Part shown: one piece after another, positions 35,921 to 47,431 of the stretch
How positions within the stretch are numbered: position 1 is the stretch's first letter
How the letters are laid out: each line of letters opens with the position of its first letter
Translations under genes and position numbers: made by a program
Assembly: GCA_017607445.1 (NCBI GenBank)
Contig: JAEVHH010000002.1
Span: 1,612,001 to 1,676,000 of the forward strand
Direction of reading: 5' to 3'
From: Histoplasma ohiense
Taxonomy: Eukaryota > Ascomycota > Eurotiomycetes > Onygenales > Ajellomycetaceae
DNA length: 64,000 nt
Notes under the pieces: generated by a model
What the model saw: the letters and a program-made list of their open reading frames with translations, nothing else
Told to the model about the DNA's origin: nothing
Databases searched by the model: none

Positions 35921-37372
35921 ATGTCTGCCGATCTTCTAGCTGCTTTCGGTGAGGCGAACGCTACCGGTCAATGGGACCAGTCATCTCAGAAATCGCCTCC
36001 TGAGAACGATCGAGCCTCGCGATTTTTTGACCCAGACAACAACACGGGGAATGGGGCTTGGGGCTCATTCTTATCCACCTCACGAGATGCCCGCGCCGCA
36101 AACAAAAGCAATAGTGAACAGGGTTTCTGTGCCCGCATGCCTACGCCAGATTTAAAGCCAGCCCAGGTAGCGTCTACTTCAAGCAAAAACCTCTGGCGGG
36201 TGGAAAGCGGTACGGATGTATTGTTTGATGCATCCACGGAAGATATAAAAAACGACGATGAAATTGATGAATGGGGAGAGTTTGAAACAGCAAATTCTCC
36301 CGGAGTGGACAGTAACAGTGGTAATGCTGATAATTTACTATCCTGGGATACTAGAAACGATACTGCTCTCGATATGGCATCTAGCGCAACAGAAAGCACA
36401 ACTGCAAAATTTCACCAACAGTCGTTGCTGGATTTACTCCCCCCCAATGTTAAAACGGATGATAAAAGAGCAATCAAGGTAGCCGCGGCTGATGTTTCTC
36501 ATTGGGACAACGCATGGACAAAGTTCGAAGAAAGCAGTGGCAGTAACATCGCTCCGTCAAAGTCTGAACAATCGGACGATGATGACTGGGGGGATTTCGC
36601 AGATGCTACCTGGACTGCCAATACAACTCCGGCAATTATTCTGGAACCATCCAGACCGGACGTTGGCCTGCTCGAGACAGCAACAGCAGAAGTAAACCAG
36701 CCAGTATTTATGCAACCCCCGACAACCCCCATGATGCCCACAAAATCTAATACTTTCCAACATCGCCCTATGAATATTCCCCCTCCATCAATCGTTCTAC
36801 CTCTATTCCCGCCGCTCCTAGAACAATATTATCAGGAATCGGTCAAGTGCAAGCAAGTAGGGTCGAAAAATCCGAAGCTAGTTTCATCCCTTGAAAACGA
36901 TTTGAAGGTCATGGCACGTATTCTAGCCGGACGTACACTTCGTTGGCAACGAGACACCGTGTTAAGCCAAAGCATGAAAATCGGCCCCGCAAACTCTGGA
37001 AAAGCCGGTGGAATGAAACTCAACAGCGTAAATAAAAGCGAAAATGTGAAGGAGGAGAAAGAAGCCGTCGAGGTCCTTGAAGCGTGGCAGAAGCGAAGCA
37101 GTTATCTGAATTCTTTCCTTTTGTCCGCTGGTGAACGCGCAGTACCCGTTCTGCCTAAAAACGTGCAAGTGAGGACGGGGACGGTTGAAGAGGACGGAGC
37201 TTTCAAGGCGTCACATGCCTGTGGATTATGTGGGTTGAAGCGGGATGAGAGGATTCCTAAAATTGATGGGATAGTTCACGACAATTTCGGAGAATGGTGG
37301 ATTGAGCTTTGGGGACACACGGATTGCAGGAACTTCTGGGAGGCTAATTGCGACAGACTTAATCAACGCTGA
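35921..37372 (+). CDS. Protein with clathrin-adaptor ear-binding WG[DE]F motifs (aftiphilin-like)
   Basis: A single exon of 483 residues from the ATG at 35921; the frame extends upstream only by a TTG. It is largely disordered and acidic. Three Trp-Gly-x-Phe motifs occur: AWGSF at 46-50, DEWGEFE at 116-122 and DDDWGDFAD at about 219-228; the second and third fit the acidic WGxF motifs by which aftiphilin and related proteins bind AP-1/GGA ear domains. A further helical region follows around 290-400. The C-terminus is compact and carries C434-x2-C437 and H466-x2-C469 with aromatic residues (FGEWWIELWGHTDC), a possible zinc site. Fungal homologues are sometimes labelled as a ppk6-type kinase, but I see no kinase motifs. 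A role in clathrin vesicle traffic is inference from the motifs and from the neighbouring Rab GAP. Confidence 0.72.
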   Translation: MSADLLAAFGEANATGQWDQSSQKSPPENDRASRFFDPDNNTGNGAWGSFLSTSRDARAANKSNSEQGFCARMPTPDLKPAQVASTSSKNLWRVESGTDVLFDASTEDIKNDDEIDEWGEFETANSPGVDSNSGNADNLLSWDTRNDTALDMASSATESTTAKFHQQSLLDLLPPNVKTDDKRAIKVAAADVSHWDNAWTKFEESSGSNIAPSKSEQSDDDDWGDFADATWTANTTPAIILEPSRPDVGLLETATAEVNQPVFMQPPTTPMMPTKSNTFQHRPMNIPPPSIVLPLFPPLLEQYYQESVKCKQVGSKNPKLVSSLENDLKVMARILAGRTLRWQRDTVLSQSMKIGPANSGKAGGMKLNSVNKSENVKEEKEAVEVLEAWQKRSSYLNSFLLSAGERAVPVLPKNVQVRTGTVEEDGAFKASHACGLCGLKRDERIPKIDGIVHDNFGEWWIELWGHTDCRNFWEANCDRLNQR

Positions 37373-38954
37373 GGAGTTTTGCATCACGGACAATATTTGT
37401 GAAGGGAGGGAGTTGTGAAGGGGTTGGCGGTGGTGGGTTCCTGAGGCTATATTGCTTGGTTTTTCTCGTCAATAAGTTCAATCCACCATCAGCGAAGAAT
37501 GCAGTAGCGCCAGGCATCATCATACCAGAATTGGCTCTTCACCCACCTCATCTTGGGATATTTAATTTATTTACGGCGATTTTAATAGTTAGTTAATTTT
37601 TCTTCATTGGTTCTCTGATGTCGACATATTTCGATAAGGTGCCTGAAATTAATATAATTAATATATCAAACATCATTCCAAAACATTATGAACCTCCCAT
37701 AGGGTCTGATCTTAGTTAGGTTCCCATCAGAAAAACTCAGGAAAAACTGAATGGGTATCGAGATACGGCAATATTAACTAGTTACTAGCCAAATCGTTGA
37801 TAACTAATTCATCCCGATGATGTCATTGTAGCAGGCAATCATTTCACAAGGGCGACCTGCGGATGCTCGGGAGACATCAAAGCTGGCCCCATATGTCCCA
37901 TGTTGGTCCTTGAATTTATCCTCACGAACTCGACTGCCTGACTCCATGTCGTCATGGGCGCGAGACACATATGTGCGGAATAACATTCCTCCCCGAACTA
38001 CATGTTCCAACCTTGTCCTAGGATGATCCAGTGACCTGCTCATCGATCACGGACCAGTTATAGTTAGTTCATCTCAATCCGCTCACGCCCCCCATCTCTC
38101 GTGGGCTTATCGCCATTGCCTAGCCCTCCTCCTTATCCTCTCTCTTCTCCACACCCTTCTTTCCCAACACACACACTTTTTTTCTTCATCTGCTGGTCTC
38201 GTTTGACAACCCGGAAATCCACCGAAGGGAAGTTGCCTGTAGCGTCTATCTATCTATCCATCCATCTTCTGGATCGACCTGTCCCCCTCAAGTCTTCGGC
38301 CCTGCGTTTGCCCTTCGATTGGGCAAGTTCATGCCCCAGCATACCTCCCTCGGAACTACCGACAACACAAGTCGTTCTAACTCGAGCCATAAGAGGTCAT
38401 CGCTGCGTCTTGCCGGAAGAGTGGAATAGCGTCTTCGGGTGATCTGTGAACACAAAAACTTGCAACTGCCTTGACAACTTTCACCTTGATACTAAGGAAT
38501 AGTGGCGGGGACCCGTTCTCTTCTGACGAGGAGAATCCGCAGAGAACGGCAGCTATAGCCAGAAAAAAAAAATAAAATAAAATAAACAGAGAGAGAGGAT
38601 CCTTGTGTGACGTGACGAGGTCAATTAATTTCTAAAACTCTCCTCGTTCTAAATCATCTTCTCACTATACAGACGACCTCACCCCTCAAAGAGCTGGGCC
38701 TCTTCGCTTTTCATTTGAAAAACATTTTTATATCTTCACACATTTTTACTTACCTTAAACGAGACATAGCTGCTTCTCCTAACTGCAGTTTGTTGCTTCC
38801 AGTTGATGTCAAACCTACATCCTCCTCACTGAACCCCGCCTTGAGAATTGGAATCACCATCGAGAGAACTATTCCTTTATTATACCCCCGTGACAATTGA
38901 CGTGGAGCATATCACTGGTTTCCGTTAGGCGAACAGTGGTGACAGCCCTTCGCA
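37373..38954. other. Intergenic and leader of the Yippee gene
   Basis: No gene is supported. The 850 bases before the Yippee start (from about 38100) are pyrimidine-rich and probably include a long 5' UTR; short frames there are not recognisable. An AATAA/AAATAA A-rich run is at 38562-38587. Confidence 0.5.
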
Positions 38955-39426
38955 ATGGGTCTCTCATACAACATCTACCTCACTTCCAATAAGATCTTTG
39001 GGTGCAAAACCTGCAAAACCCACTTGGCTGATTACCACGATATCATAAGTCGAGTAAGCTGGCCCCTGTTTTTCACACTTTTGTCAACTTACCTAGCCAC
39101 CGCCCCCCCCTCCATATACTCACTGCTATCTCGTCCTCACTTAAAGAGAAATTCAGCCTACCTCTGACATTCTCTCTTCTTCCCCATACTAGAATTTTCG
39201 TGGCCAACATGGCAAAGCCTACCTCTTCAATAACGTAGTCAACATAACCCAAGCCGAGGCTGTGGAGCGGAGCATGACAACCGGCCGGCATGTTGTTCGA
39301 GACATTATGTGCCGGCAGTGCAAAGAGATCGTCGGGTGGAAGTACGATAAAGCATACGAGATTACCGAGAAATACAAAGAGGGCAAATTCATCCTGGAAG
39401 CTGAGCTACTATGTATGGTATACTAG
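38955..39426 (+). CDS. Yippee-like zinc-binding protein
   Basis: Two exons, 38955-39053 and 39193-39426, give 110 residues, the usual size. The junction reads DIISR-NFRGQHGKAYLFN. The Yippee fold coordinates one zinc through two CxxC pairs, seen here as CKTC (residues 17-20) and CRQC in the second half; the motifs GRHVVRDIMC and GWKYDKAYE are typical. These proteins are small, highly conserved and linked to the Mis18/Cereblon fold group; in fungi a homologue (Moh1) is stress related, but the function is poorly known. The end, LEAELLCMVY, is slightly longer than many homologues. The exons and GTAAGC...TACTAG intron are clear. Confidence 0.93.
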
Positions 39427-40095
39427 AATGCCTTCGGTTCGGGCTTTCGACTTGCCTCTCTTTTTTTTCTATCTTTAGTTTCATTCTGGATTCATAATTT
39501 ATTCCCTCTGTTTCCGTATCATTTAGCCTCGATCATAATGGTGCAATGATCGATGGGGTTCTTTCAAATTCAGCCCTTGAAGCGAATTGGACCTTCCAGC
39601 AGAACTGCATAGCAATTTAGAACATAACATCATAGGGTACGGCGAAAAGGGGTGTTGGATCGGTTTTGGTTTGATATTTTTCGTCAGTTTTCTCGTTCTT
39701 TCAATTTTCCTTTTCTGATTTTTTCCAACCCCCTTTGTTTCTCTCTCTTAATACGTCGGAACTTGTTTAAGTCTGCGAAATGGCGTTGCTATCGGATTCT
39801 GGGTTTCGGGCATTTTCCATTTATGAGTAGGGAGGGGTGGTGGATATATTTCTCTCCTTATGATTTTTGTATCTTTTTTTGGTAGTGGTTGCGCTACTCC
39901 TCTTTGTTTTTCCTTCATCTCCACCCCACGCTCAGCGCAGATATCAATGATTTTATTTTGTTCTCCTAATTTTCTTGTCAGTGTCTCGTTCTGCTCCCTG
40001 TTTTACTCGGGTGTTTTTTCAATGGCGAAGAAGGATAATATATACACATAGGAATTCAGTTTGAGTTAATATTATTCAAATTTAATTTAGTTTAA

Positions 40096-40120
40096 TTTTT
40101 TTTTTTTTTTTTTTTTTTTT
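40096..40120. repeat. Poly(T) tract, 25 bases
   Basis: An uninterrupted T run in AT-rich intergenic DNA, one of two within 370 bases. Confidence 0.9.
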
Positions 40121-40438
40121 CCCATTCATTATTTTATTCCAACTCTTGTATAATTTAGGTAGCATCATTCGAGAAACTATTATTTTGGTTTTTCTCCAAA
40201 TGGGTTTCTACAAGGTCTCAAATTTCGCAATTCCCCAACTCCAAACGTCAAACGGCTATTCACATTTATGATGTTTCCAGGGGATATTTATATATCTGCC
40301 ATACCTGCTGCATGACCCTCATCTGTTATCTCCAGTTAACAACCCTGGCATTCATTATGTCATACTCGGTATGGGTGCTGAGGGCATAGCATACAAAAAA
40401 AGGTCCACCTTGTCCACCCCATGTTCTGATTAGCTTTG

Positions 40439-40464
40439 TTTTTTTTTTTTTTTTTTTTTTTTTT
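40439..40464. repeat. Poly(T) tract, 26 bases
   Basis: An uninterrupted T run, same orientation as the tract at 40096-40120. Confidence 0.9.
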
Positions 40465-43400
40465 GCTTCATTTCATAATGACCTTATTAGTTGCTTATGT
40501 TTCCATGTTTCTTCACCTATCTCGATTGCATCAAGGGATTCCCCCTCCCCGCAGTTAAGGGGCGTTAGTGACAAGCCCGCAAGTGGTTACCTATCCCCAC
40601 ATTTACCTCGTGGTTAACAGCTGGCCCTTGAAATATTTAACGGTTCATCTGGGAGAAGGCAATTTTAACTTTTAACTCGGTGGATTTGAACTCATTGCAT
40701 CGTAACAGACTCTTTGTTTTTTGTATCTTCTATCCGTTGTTAACCAGTAAATTCTAATTTAAAACTAACTATTGACATCAAATCTGATTGGTCAGGTGTT
40801 TCTTGACCTTCTTCAAATTCTCAACCATGAGTTCTTCCATGTTGTTAACATCTATTTATAGTTATGACTGTATTATGTGGATTTTTTAGTTCTTTAATCA
40901 TCTTCCTCGAAGAATTCAATTTTAGCTGAAGTTTTAGCTGAAAACCATTGGAATTGCCATCAACTGGTTCACTTTGTTCTGCAGAGTGTATGCTCGATAG
41001 ACAAAAGATTCAGCTCCTAGAACATATCGGACTTCATTTAATATTGATGAATAATTTCTTACAACATCTTTGATGGCACACATCATAACTGCAGACATGA
41101 GATTAAAGTCTATTAGAGTCTATAATAAGAATTCAGTATTGGTAAAGCAAGAAGCTATATAGCGAATGGTTGATACTAAGGAGATAAGCCAAGATGTTGC
41201 AAAGTTACTGAACACACAGATATTAGATCAATCTCCGAGGGTGGGGGATTATATTGCCATTGATGTAATTCTTCATCATTTCTGGGCTCACCTTCAATAA
41301 ACTGATCTCAAGCATTGTGAATCTTGAACTGCATAGATTCATAATCAGGGCTACTAGCCTACCTATTGCACCTTTCATCCACTTCTATATCGCGTACAAG
41401 GTGGTCTGTAAGCTCAATGCTGCGGTTGTGTTGTTCTAGCTCAATGCAATTGATTTATCATGCTTTTCTGAGTAGTGTAAGTGACAAGGCATCCGTTCAT
41501 GCTCAATGCGTTTTCCTCGTTGCTCCCAAATGTCCTGCACAAGTATAAGTAGACTTTGGATATAGGGCTCCCCGTCGCTAACCACCAATCAAACTAAGCC
41601 TGTAATCTGCGTGATTTGTATGGCCCCGTACATCTCAGGGTTGGTCTCGAGCAAGCAACCTCATAGAGTGTGTGTAGAGACTGCGATCATAGTCTTCACT
41701 TGCTCCACGTGGCTCAGGGAGTTAAAATCTTCAAAGGATTCGGGAAGCGGCCCCATCGAAGTTTAAGAGAGCTGGGGTGCGTGCTTGAAAAAAAAAAAGG
41801 AAAAAAAAGGGCAGACAGGGATGAACAAATTGCCAATATATCACCCCGACAAATTTGACTGCGGCATTTGGGCCTTTAAATATGTTGCTTGTATGAAGGT
41901 CGCTATGTCACATCACAGATGCACATCGATATCGGTTCTTAGGTAACAAGCAAGTCGCAATTTTGAGATAATTGTACTGTGAGGACCCATAATATTTGCC
42001 TTGCGGACGTGGAAATGGAGAAAAATTCGATATGCATGTCATTTCGCGTTTAGCAGAAGCAACCGCGTAATCTGTTGCAGACATCCCTGGAAGGAAAATC
42101 AGTCGTTGCTGCAAACATCGCTATAACTTGTTACCTCCAGTGCTCGGCCAATATCAACTTCAGATCGGCCATCATCGATATATCCGGCTCGTGGTGGTAG
42201 GATATTTGACCCACCATTAAGCATGTATCATACTGCTTGGGTGCCTTATCTTCCTTCTGGAAATGTTTCGTGTGCCAGGTCCGGATGCGAAAACACAAGC
42301 TACACAAACAGTCCAGAGTCGACAATAAACAACCACCGCTCTCTGGTCTGTCCCCCCCCATTTTTTATTCGGCCTATCTCTGTTTTCATTGTCTCATGTT
42401 ATAACGGAGTAGTAGGCCGATTTGGGCGCTCTTCCGAGAAGCCATCACCCGCTTCTGCCTGGATTTAGAGGGACGTGGTTGGACTGGTAGTGGGCAATGT
42501 TGCTGTCAGAGCATTCCCAAGCATCGGCGTGACAGCGCGCTGTTTGCGCGCTGTATACAAAATAGACCTAACATCGCAAACACAACCAAAATTCCCCAGC
42601 TAGAAAATTATATGAATTGCATTCTTCTCTCTTTATTTCTGCCAGTGGAGCAGCAGATGGTGTGTACGGAGTTAGCGACAGCCATCTCATGCGGGGCTGA
42701 GAGCAAGTTGGCTTGCGGTTTAGGCGAAAAATCCACAAGTGGTCGCTGGCGGCAACCGGAGTCGGATATTGACTCAGTCCACCGCAACACCCATCGTCCT
42801 CCATCCTTCACCTCACCTCACCTTGTCGCCTCGCCTCGCCTCGACCACCTCAGTTCTACCGGCTCCTCCATCTCCTCCATCTCCTCCATCCCCCCCATCA
42901 TCCTCTCTCATCCCCTCTCATCCCCTCTCTCTCCCCCTCTCTTCTCCTGTTCTCTCCCGCCTACCTCTCACCTCTCGCCTCTCACTCTACCTGTCGCAAA
43001 TCTCCCACCCTCCACCCACCCGCCTCACCGACTCGACTCCCGCTCTCTTCTCATCTTTCACCCTCCACCCTCCACCCCCCCGACATTATCGAACCCTCTA
43101 CGTTGTTGAAGTCTCTTCGTGTTTTATTCCACTTCCTTAGCCTACGCTTGAGGCTCCACGCGCTTGTTCCTTTGGCGTGCGACCTGGAATTGTTCCGCTT
43201 ATCTGCTTTAGTACGTGCTTCGCTTTCACCACCTTGCATTTCTTTGACAACTTCCTTTCCAATCGCTTCCTCGACCTCACTAATTTCGTTTTACTCTCAT
43301 GAATAGAAAGCCAGTTCTTCCTCAACGACCTGGAACAAAAGTTAATCGCTTTCCAGCATTAAAACAGAAAAAAAACAAAAGGATTTGCACCGAAAATATC

Positions 43401-43470
43401 CGTCCACACCACTACCAATTATTTCTCTCTACGTTCCAATTCCATCTTAGCTTCTCTTTAACATTTCAAA

Positions 43471-44720
43471 ATGGCAAGCAACGAATCTCGTGACGCCGCA
43501 CCAGCCGTGACCGATGAAGTCATGACAGACTACAGTCGCACTGAGCAGGGCGAACCTGAAGGTCCACCGAAGACTGATGAGGAATATGCCCAGTCCACGC
43601 TGACCCTTCGCGCCATTGTTTCCTCCAAAGAGGCTGGTGTAATTATTGGCAAAGCTGGGAAGAATGTGGCAGACCTACGTGACGAGACTGGTGTGAAAGC
43701 TGGCGTGAGCAAGGTCGTACAAGGTGTCCATGATCGAGTTTTAACCGTCACTGGGCCTCTTCAAGGTACTGCCAAAGCGTACGCCATCGTCGCCAAGGGT
43801 TTGCTTGAGGGTGCTCCTCAGCTTGGAATGGGTGGAGTTGCTTCGAATAACGGTACCCATCGTAAGTGGTTCTACACATTGCGCTATTCATCCTCTTCGC
43901 CTCCTCAATGATGCGTTCGGTGACTGTCTTTTACCCATAAGATACGAACCCATATCTGTATCTCACAATTTCACATTTATCAACATAGTTATTTCTGTCC
44001 AGTTACTTACTTCCTCTAGCTGTTCGCCTACTCATCTCTCACAATCAAATGGGTACGATCATTGGCCGTCAAGGTTTGAAGATCAAGTATATCCAGGACG
44101 CTTCTGGCGTTAGGATGGTCGCACAGAAGGAGATGCTCCCACAATCTACCGAACGGATCGTCGAAGTTCAAGGTACCCCAGAAGGGATCGAGAAGGCTGT
44201 GTGGGAAATTGGCAAGTGTCTTATTGATGACTGGCAACGCGGGACTGGGACTGTCCTCTACAACCCCGCTGTTCGCGCATCTGTAGGCGGCGGCCCACTC
44301 AATAATTCGCTTGGATCTGGGGCTTCTACAGGCGGTTACGGTGGACGTTCCTACAACCGTACCGGAAATGGTGCCGATTTCAGTGATCAAACGGGGGGGT
44401 ATAACCGACGTTCCAATTCCGATGCAGCCAGCCGTGGCATCCCACTTGTAACTGAAGACGGAGAGGAGGTCCAAACACAGAATATCAGCATCCCGTCCGA
44501 CATGGTTGGTTGCATTATTGGTCGCGGTGGAAGCAAAATCAGCGAGATTCGAAGGAGCTCAGGCGCTCGTATTTCTATCGCCAAGGCTCCCCATGACGAA
44601 ACTGGGGAACGTATGTTTACGATAATGGGGAGCGCAGCAGCGAACGAAAAAGCTCTCTATCTCTTGTATGAGAACCTTGAAGCCGAGAAAATGCGCCGCA
44701 GCCAGCAACCGCAGGAGTGA
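43471..44720 (+). CDS. Three-KH-domain RNA-binding protein (PCBP / hnRNP K-like)
   Basis: Two exons, 43471-43861 and 44020-44720, give 363 residues. Three KH domains are visible, each with its GxxG loop: IIGKAGKNVADLRDETG (about residues 46-115), IIGRQGLKIKYIQDASG (about 130-200) and IIGRGGSKISEIRRSSG (about 265-335). A glycine-rich linker separates KH2 and KH3. The architecture matches poly(C)-binding proteins and yeast Pbp2 or Hek2, which bind mRNA and influence stability, telomere length or localisation; which orthologue applies is uncertain. The intron lies between KH1 and KH2 (GTAAGT...CTCTAG), and the junction reads GTH-PVRLLISHNQMG. The unusually long pyrimidine-rich leader may itself be a target of C-binding KH proteins, that is, possible autoregulation. 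Confidence 0.92.
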
Positions 44721-47431
44721 AGCAAACCCGCTTTGTCTGAATCGGGTTCGTAGTAGGTTCAAATGGAGCATGGCAGCAGCGCTGTGTTCGCTTTACCAAC
44801 CAAAGCAAACTTTGGATTATTTATAGGCTGTCATCAATCTCGCGTATGTTCCCAAGCCTCAAATCTACAAATCCGCCCAACTACCGGTTTCCTTTCAGCC
44901 ATTCTACCCCAACGTCCCCCCACAGCCGAAAAGTCTTGCCTGCTCAGTAGCGATGCTGTCAGAATGTTACCGGATTGGACTATTTGGACCTATCGACCTT
45001 CGCCACCACAAACCGCTCCGGTTCATTACCCCGGTACTTTCCAATATCTTCATTTCCCGCCTCGTTTCTCGCAATGTACTGGATTATTATTCTTGATCCT
45101 ACCTAACCTTATCATTCTCTCTTTTCCCTGTTCCCCCGCCTTGAACTCTTACTTTCCGCGCGCCTTAATCCACAGTTTCATTAAAATCCGTAGTTTTTAT
45201 TACTTCGTGTCGTCTAAAAGTCGCCTCACCTGTTTCCATTCTATCAACGATGAAACGCACAAATGCCAATCCTTCAAAATCTCACGTACCCATTAAAAAC
45301 TTACTTTTCTCCCTCGATTTTTCTCCATGACTTCCTTCATGCCATTCTCGTATTCCTTCCTTAACGCCCTTCGTCCTTGTTATCCTCCCCCCCCCCCCCT
45401 TAAATGGCATTTTCTATTTATCCGCCACAAAAGAAAAAGCAATCTCACACGCGCAAATACTCAAACTACCCATGATCCTCCGCTTTGGTCCAATTTCTGC
45501 TGTCCTTTCCACGCCCTGTCTCCATTTGTTTTTTTCAGTGAACCAACATCAGACAATATTTTCTCTCATTGAATCACTGACAAAACTGCACGGAAATTGT
45601 TTACAAGTGGATAGATATTGGGCCTCAAGGGGCCCCACCTCCCTCTCCTTCCTATATATCAATTTGTGTCTTACGATGGGAAGAGCAGGGACGCGCACAA
45701 ATTAAAAATGAGATTGAAGTCTTAAGTAAACAATAATTTTTTTTTTTTTTTTTGATAAAAAAAATTAACCTCTTTAAAGGAATGGGGAAAATAAAAATAA
45801 AAATAAAATAGGAAACAAGAAAGAAAATAATTCAAAATCAGAATTGATCAAACCATGTGTCCATTATCGTACCCTTAAAAGCGAAAATAATGCTTTCAGG
45901 TTGTGCCGAGGTATTCCGACTGCACGGGATAGCGGAAAGTCACATGACACTTTTTTTTTGCCAAGAAGATGGCTTCCCGTCGAGCGGGGCGGCGGATGGT
46001 GGACCACTCCTCCCTTCCTCGCTTTTCCCACTCCCTCCCCGGTTTGGAGCATACCAACATGGTCCCCTTGGCCAGATTAAATCTGCGTGACCTGGTGCCC
46101 CTAGAGCCTGAGCTCCATTTGGGTGAGTTTTGGTTTGGAAGCAGCCGCTCATTTTTCAATATTTATCTTTCCATTTCTTTCACAGCCTTGAGCCGATGTG
46201 TCAAATACACTCGCATACATGCGGGCGGCATTCATTATGCACCTCGTTGATGGGCCAGCAGCCTAAGTCGACGGCGGTATTAGAGACAAACAAACGGGGA
46301 CCGGGACAGATGGGGTCGCGAACGGAAGCCATCTTTCCACTGTCCGTTTTGAGAACACCAAATAAGAAACCAGGCGATTCCGTGCCGTCGGTACATGTAT
46401 CCAGGGTCAGGTCTAGGTAAAAGTTTTCTTTGTTGTCGTTTGTTTGAATTTTCCGCAGTGAAAGCCATGCGGGGGATAAAGGGATGTTTGTGGTTTTTTT
46501 AATAGAACAAAAGTGGCCAGACGAAAAGGCCTGATGGATTTTTTTCAGATTTCGGTAAGATAATGCAAAATAACACGTTGTCGTTAAATGCTTTCTCACT
46601 TTCTTTTCTTTAAAATACTGGTTTTCCTTGTCTTCTTTGCATGCTTGGATCTGTAACTAACTAGTTGAAGCGACTGTTGGCTTACATATGATTCCAAAGG
46701 CCGACTTCCGCTTTCGTTTTCTCAAATCTCTCACATACAACGTGGTTTAATGGTACATACTCTCGTAATCATTGCAGCTGCCCGTGGACAGAAACAGGGT
46801 GTTTGATTTTTAGAGAGTATCGTGAAAAAACTTTCACAGTATCTCAGAGCCATATGCAGGAAGTCCCTAGGAGCGACCCAAATGTGCCTCATCTTGGAAA
46901 TGCTTCGTACTGTATCGTTTCTTGGTGCAACAGCACTGACTCCCACCAGCAAACATCCATAGTGAGGGAACGGGGCATTTGGCGGTGGGGAAATTCGAAT
47001 TACGTAGATCGAGTGCTAGTGATATGATCCACTTTGTCCATTCGTGTATGACTGACTATCCGAGGGCACCTAGTTTGTACCCAATGTCCTCGTTTCGAAC
47101 ATCATTGATCTCATCAGCAACTTGCCGAACAAGTTAGTTAATGCTAGTATAGTGTGGGGGTGCATCTCCTGGAGCATTTATTCTTGTAGAATGACGAAAT
47201 TTGTCCTGGCTAGTAAACCATCCACACTCGTTTCCAAGTAAGTCCCTTCTACTTCCTTTCTTTGCCCACGAAGCGTGTAAAATGAGAAACGTAAATTAAA
47301 GGGGGAAAGAGATTTAAGTTAAGGCTCGGGCTTCCAATTGAATGAACTTTATTGACTAATTCTTCCCAACCCCGAGACACATCTTTGAATTACTGCCCTG
47401 ATAATCTTACCAACCTTCCCAGCTAAACAAA
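44721..47431. other. Intergenic
   Basis: No gene is supported in 2.7 kb. A C12 run is at about 45387-45399, a T17 run at 45738-45754 and an AAAAT tandem at 45788-45811. Open frames at 45844-46600 overlap on both strands and none resembles a known protein. Confidence 0.5.

Larger units (their letters stand above)
39427..43470. other. Large gene-free, AT-rich gap and CT-rich leader of the KH gene
   Basis: No gene is supported in 4 kb. Poly(T) tracts of 25 and 26 bases lie at 40096-40120 and 40439-40464. From about 40.6 to 41.4 kb the sequence is visibly AT-rich with many stops in all frames, possibly decayed repeat DNA, but no terminal repeat or open transposase frame was recognised. From about 42780 to 43100 the plus strand is almost entirely pyrimidine with short CATCTCCTC tandem repeats, which looks like the leader of the KH-domain gene. 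Confidence 0.5.

Noticed and set aside
45844..46600. Overlapping frames on both strands after the KH gene
   Set aside because: Mutual shadows without a recognisable product.
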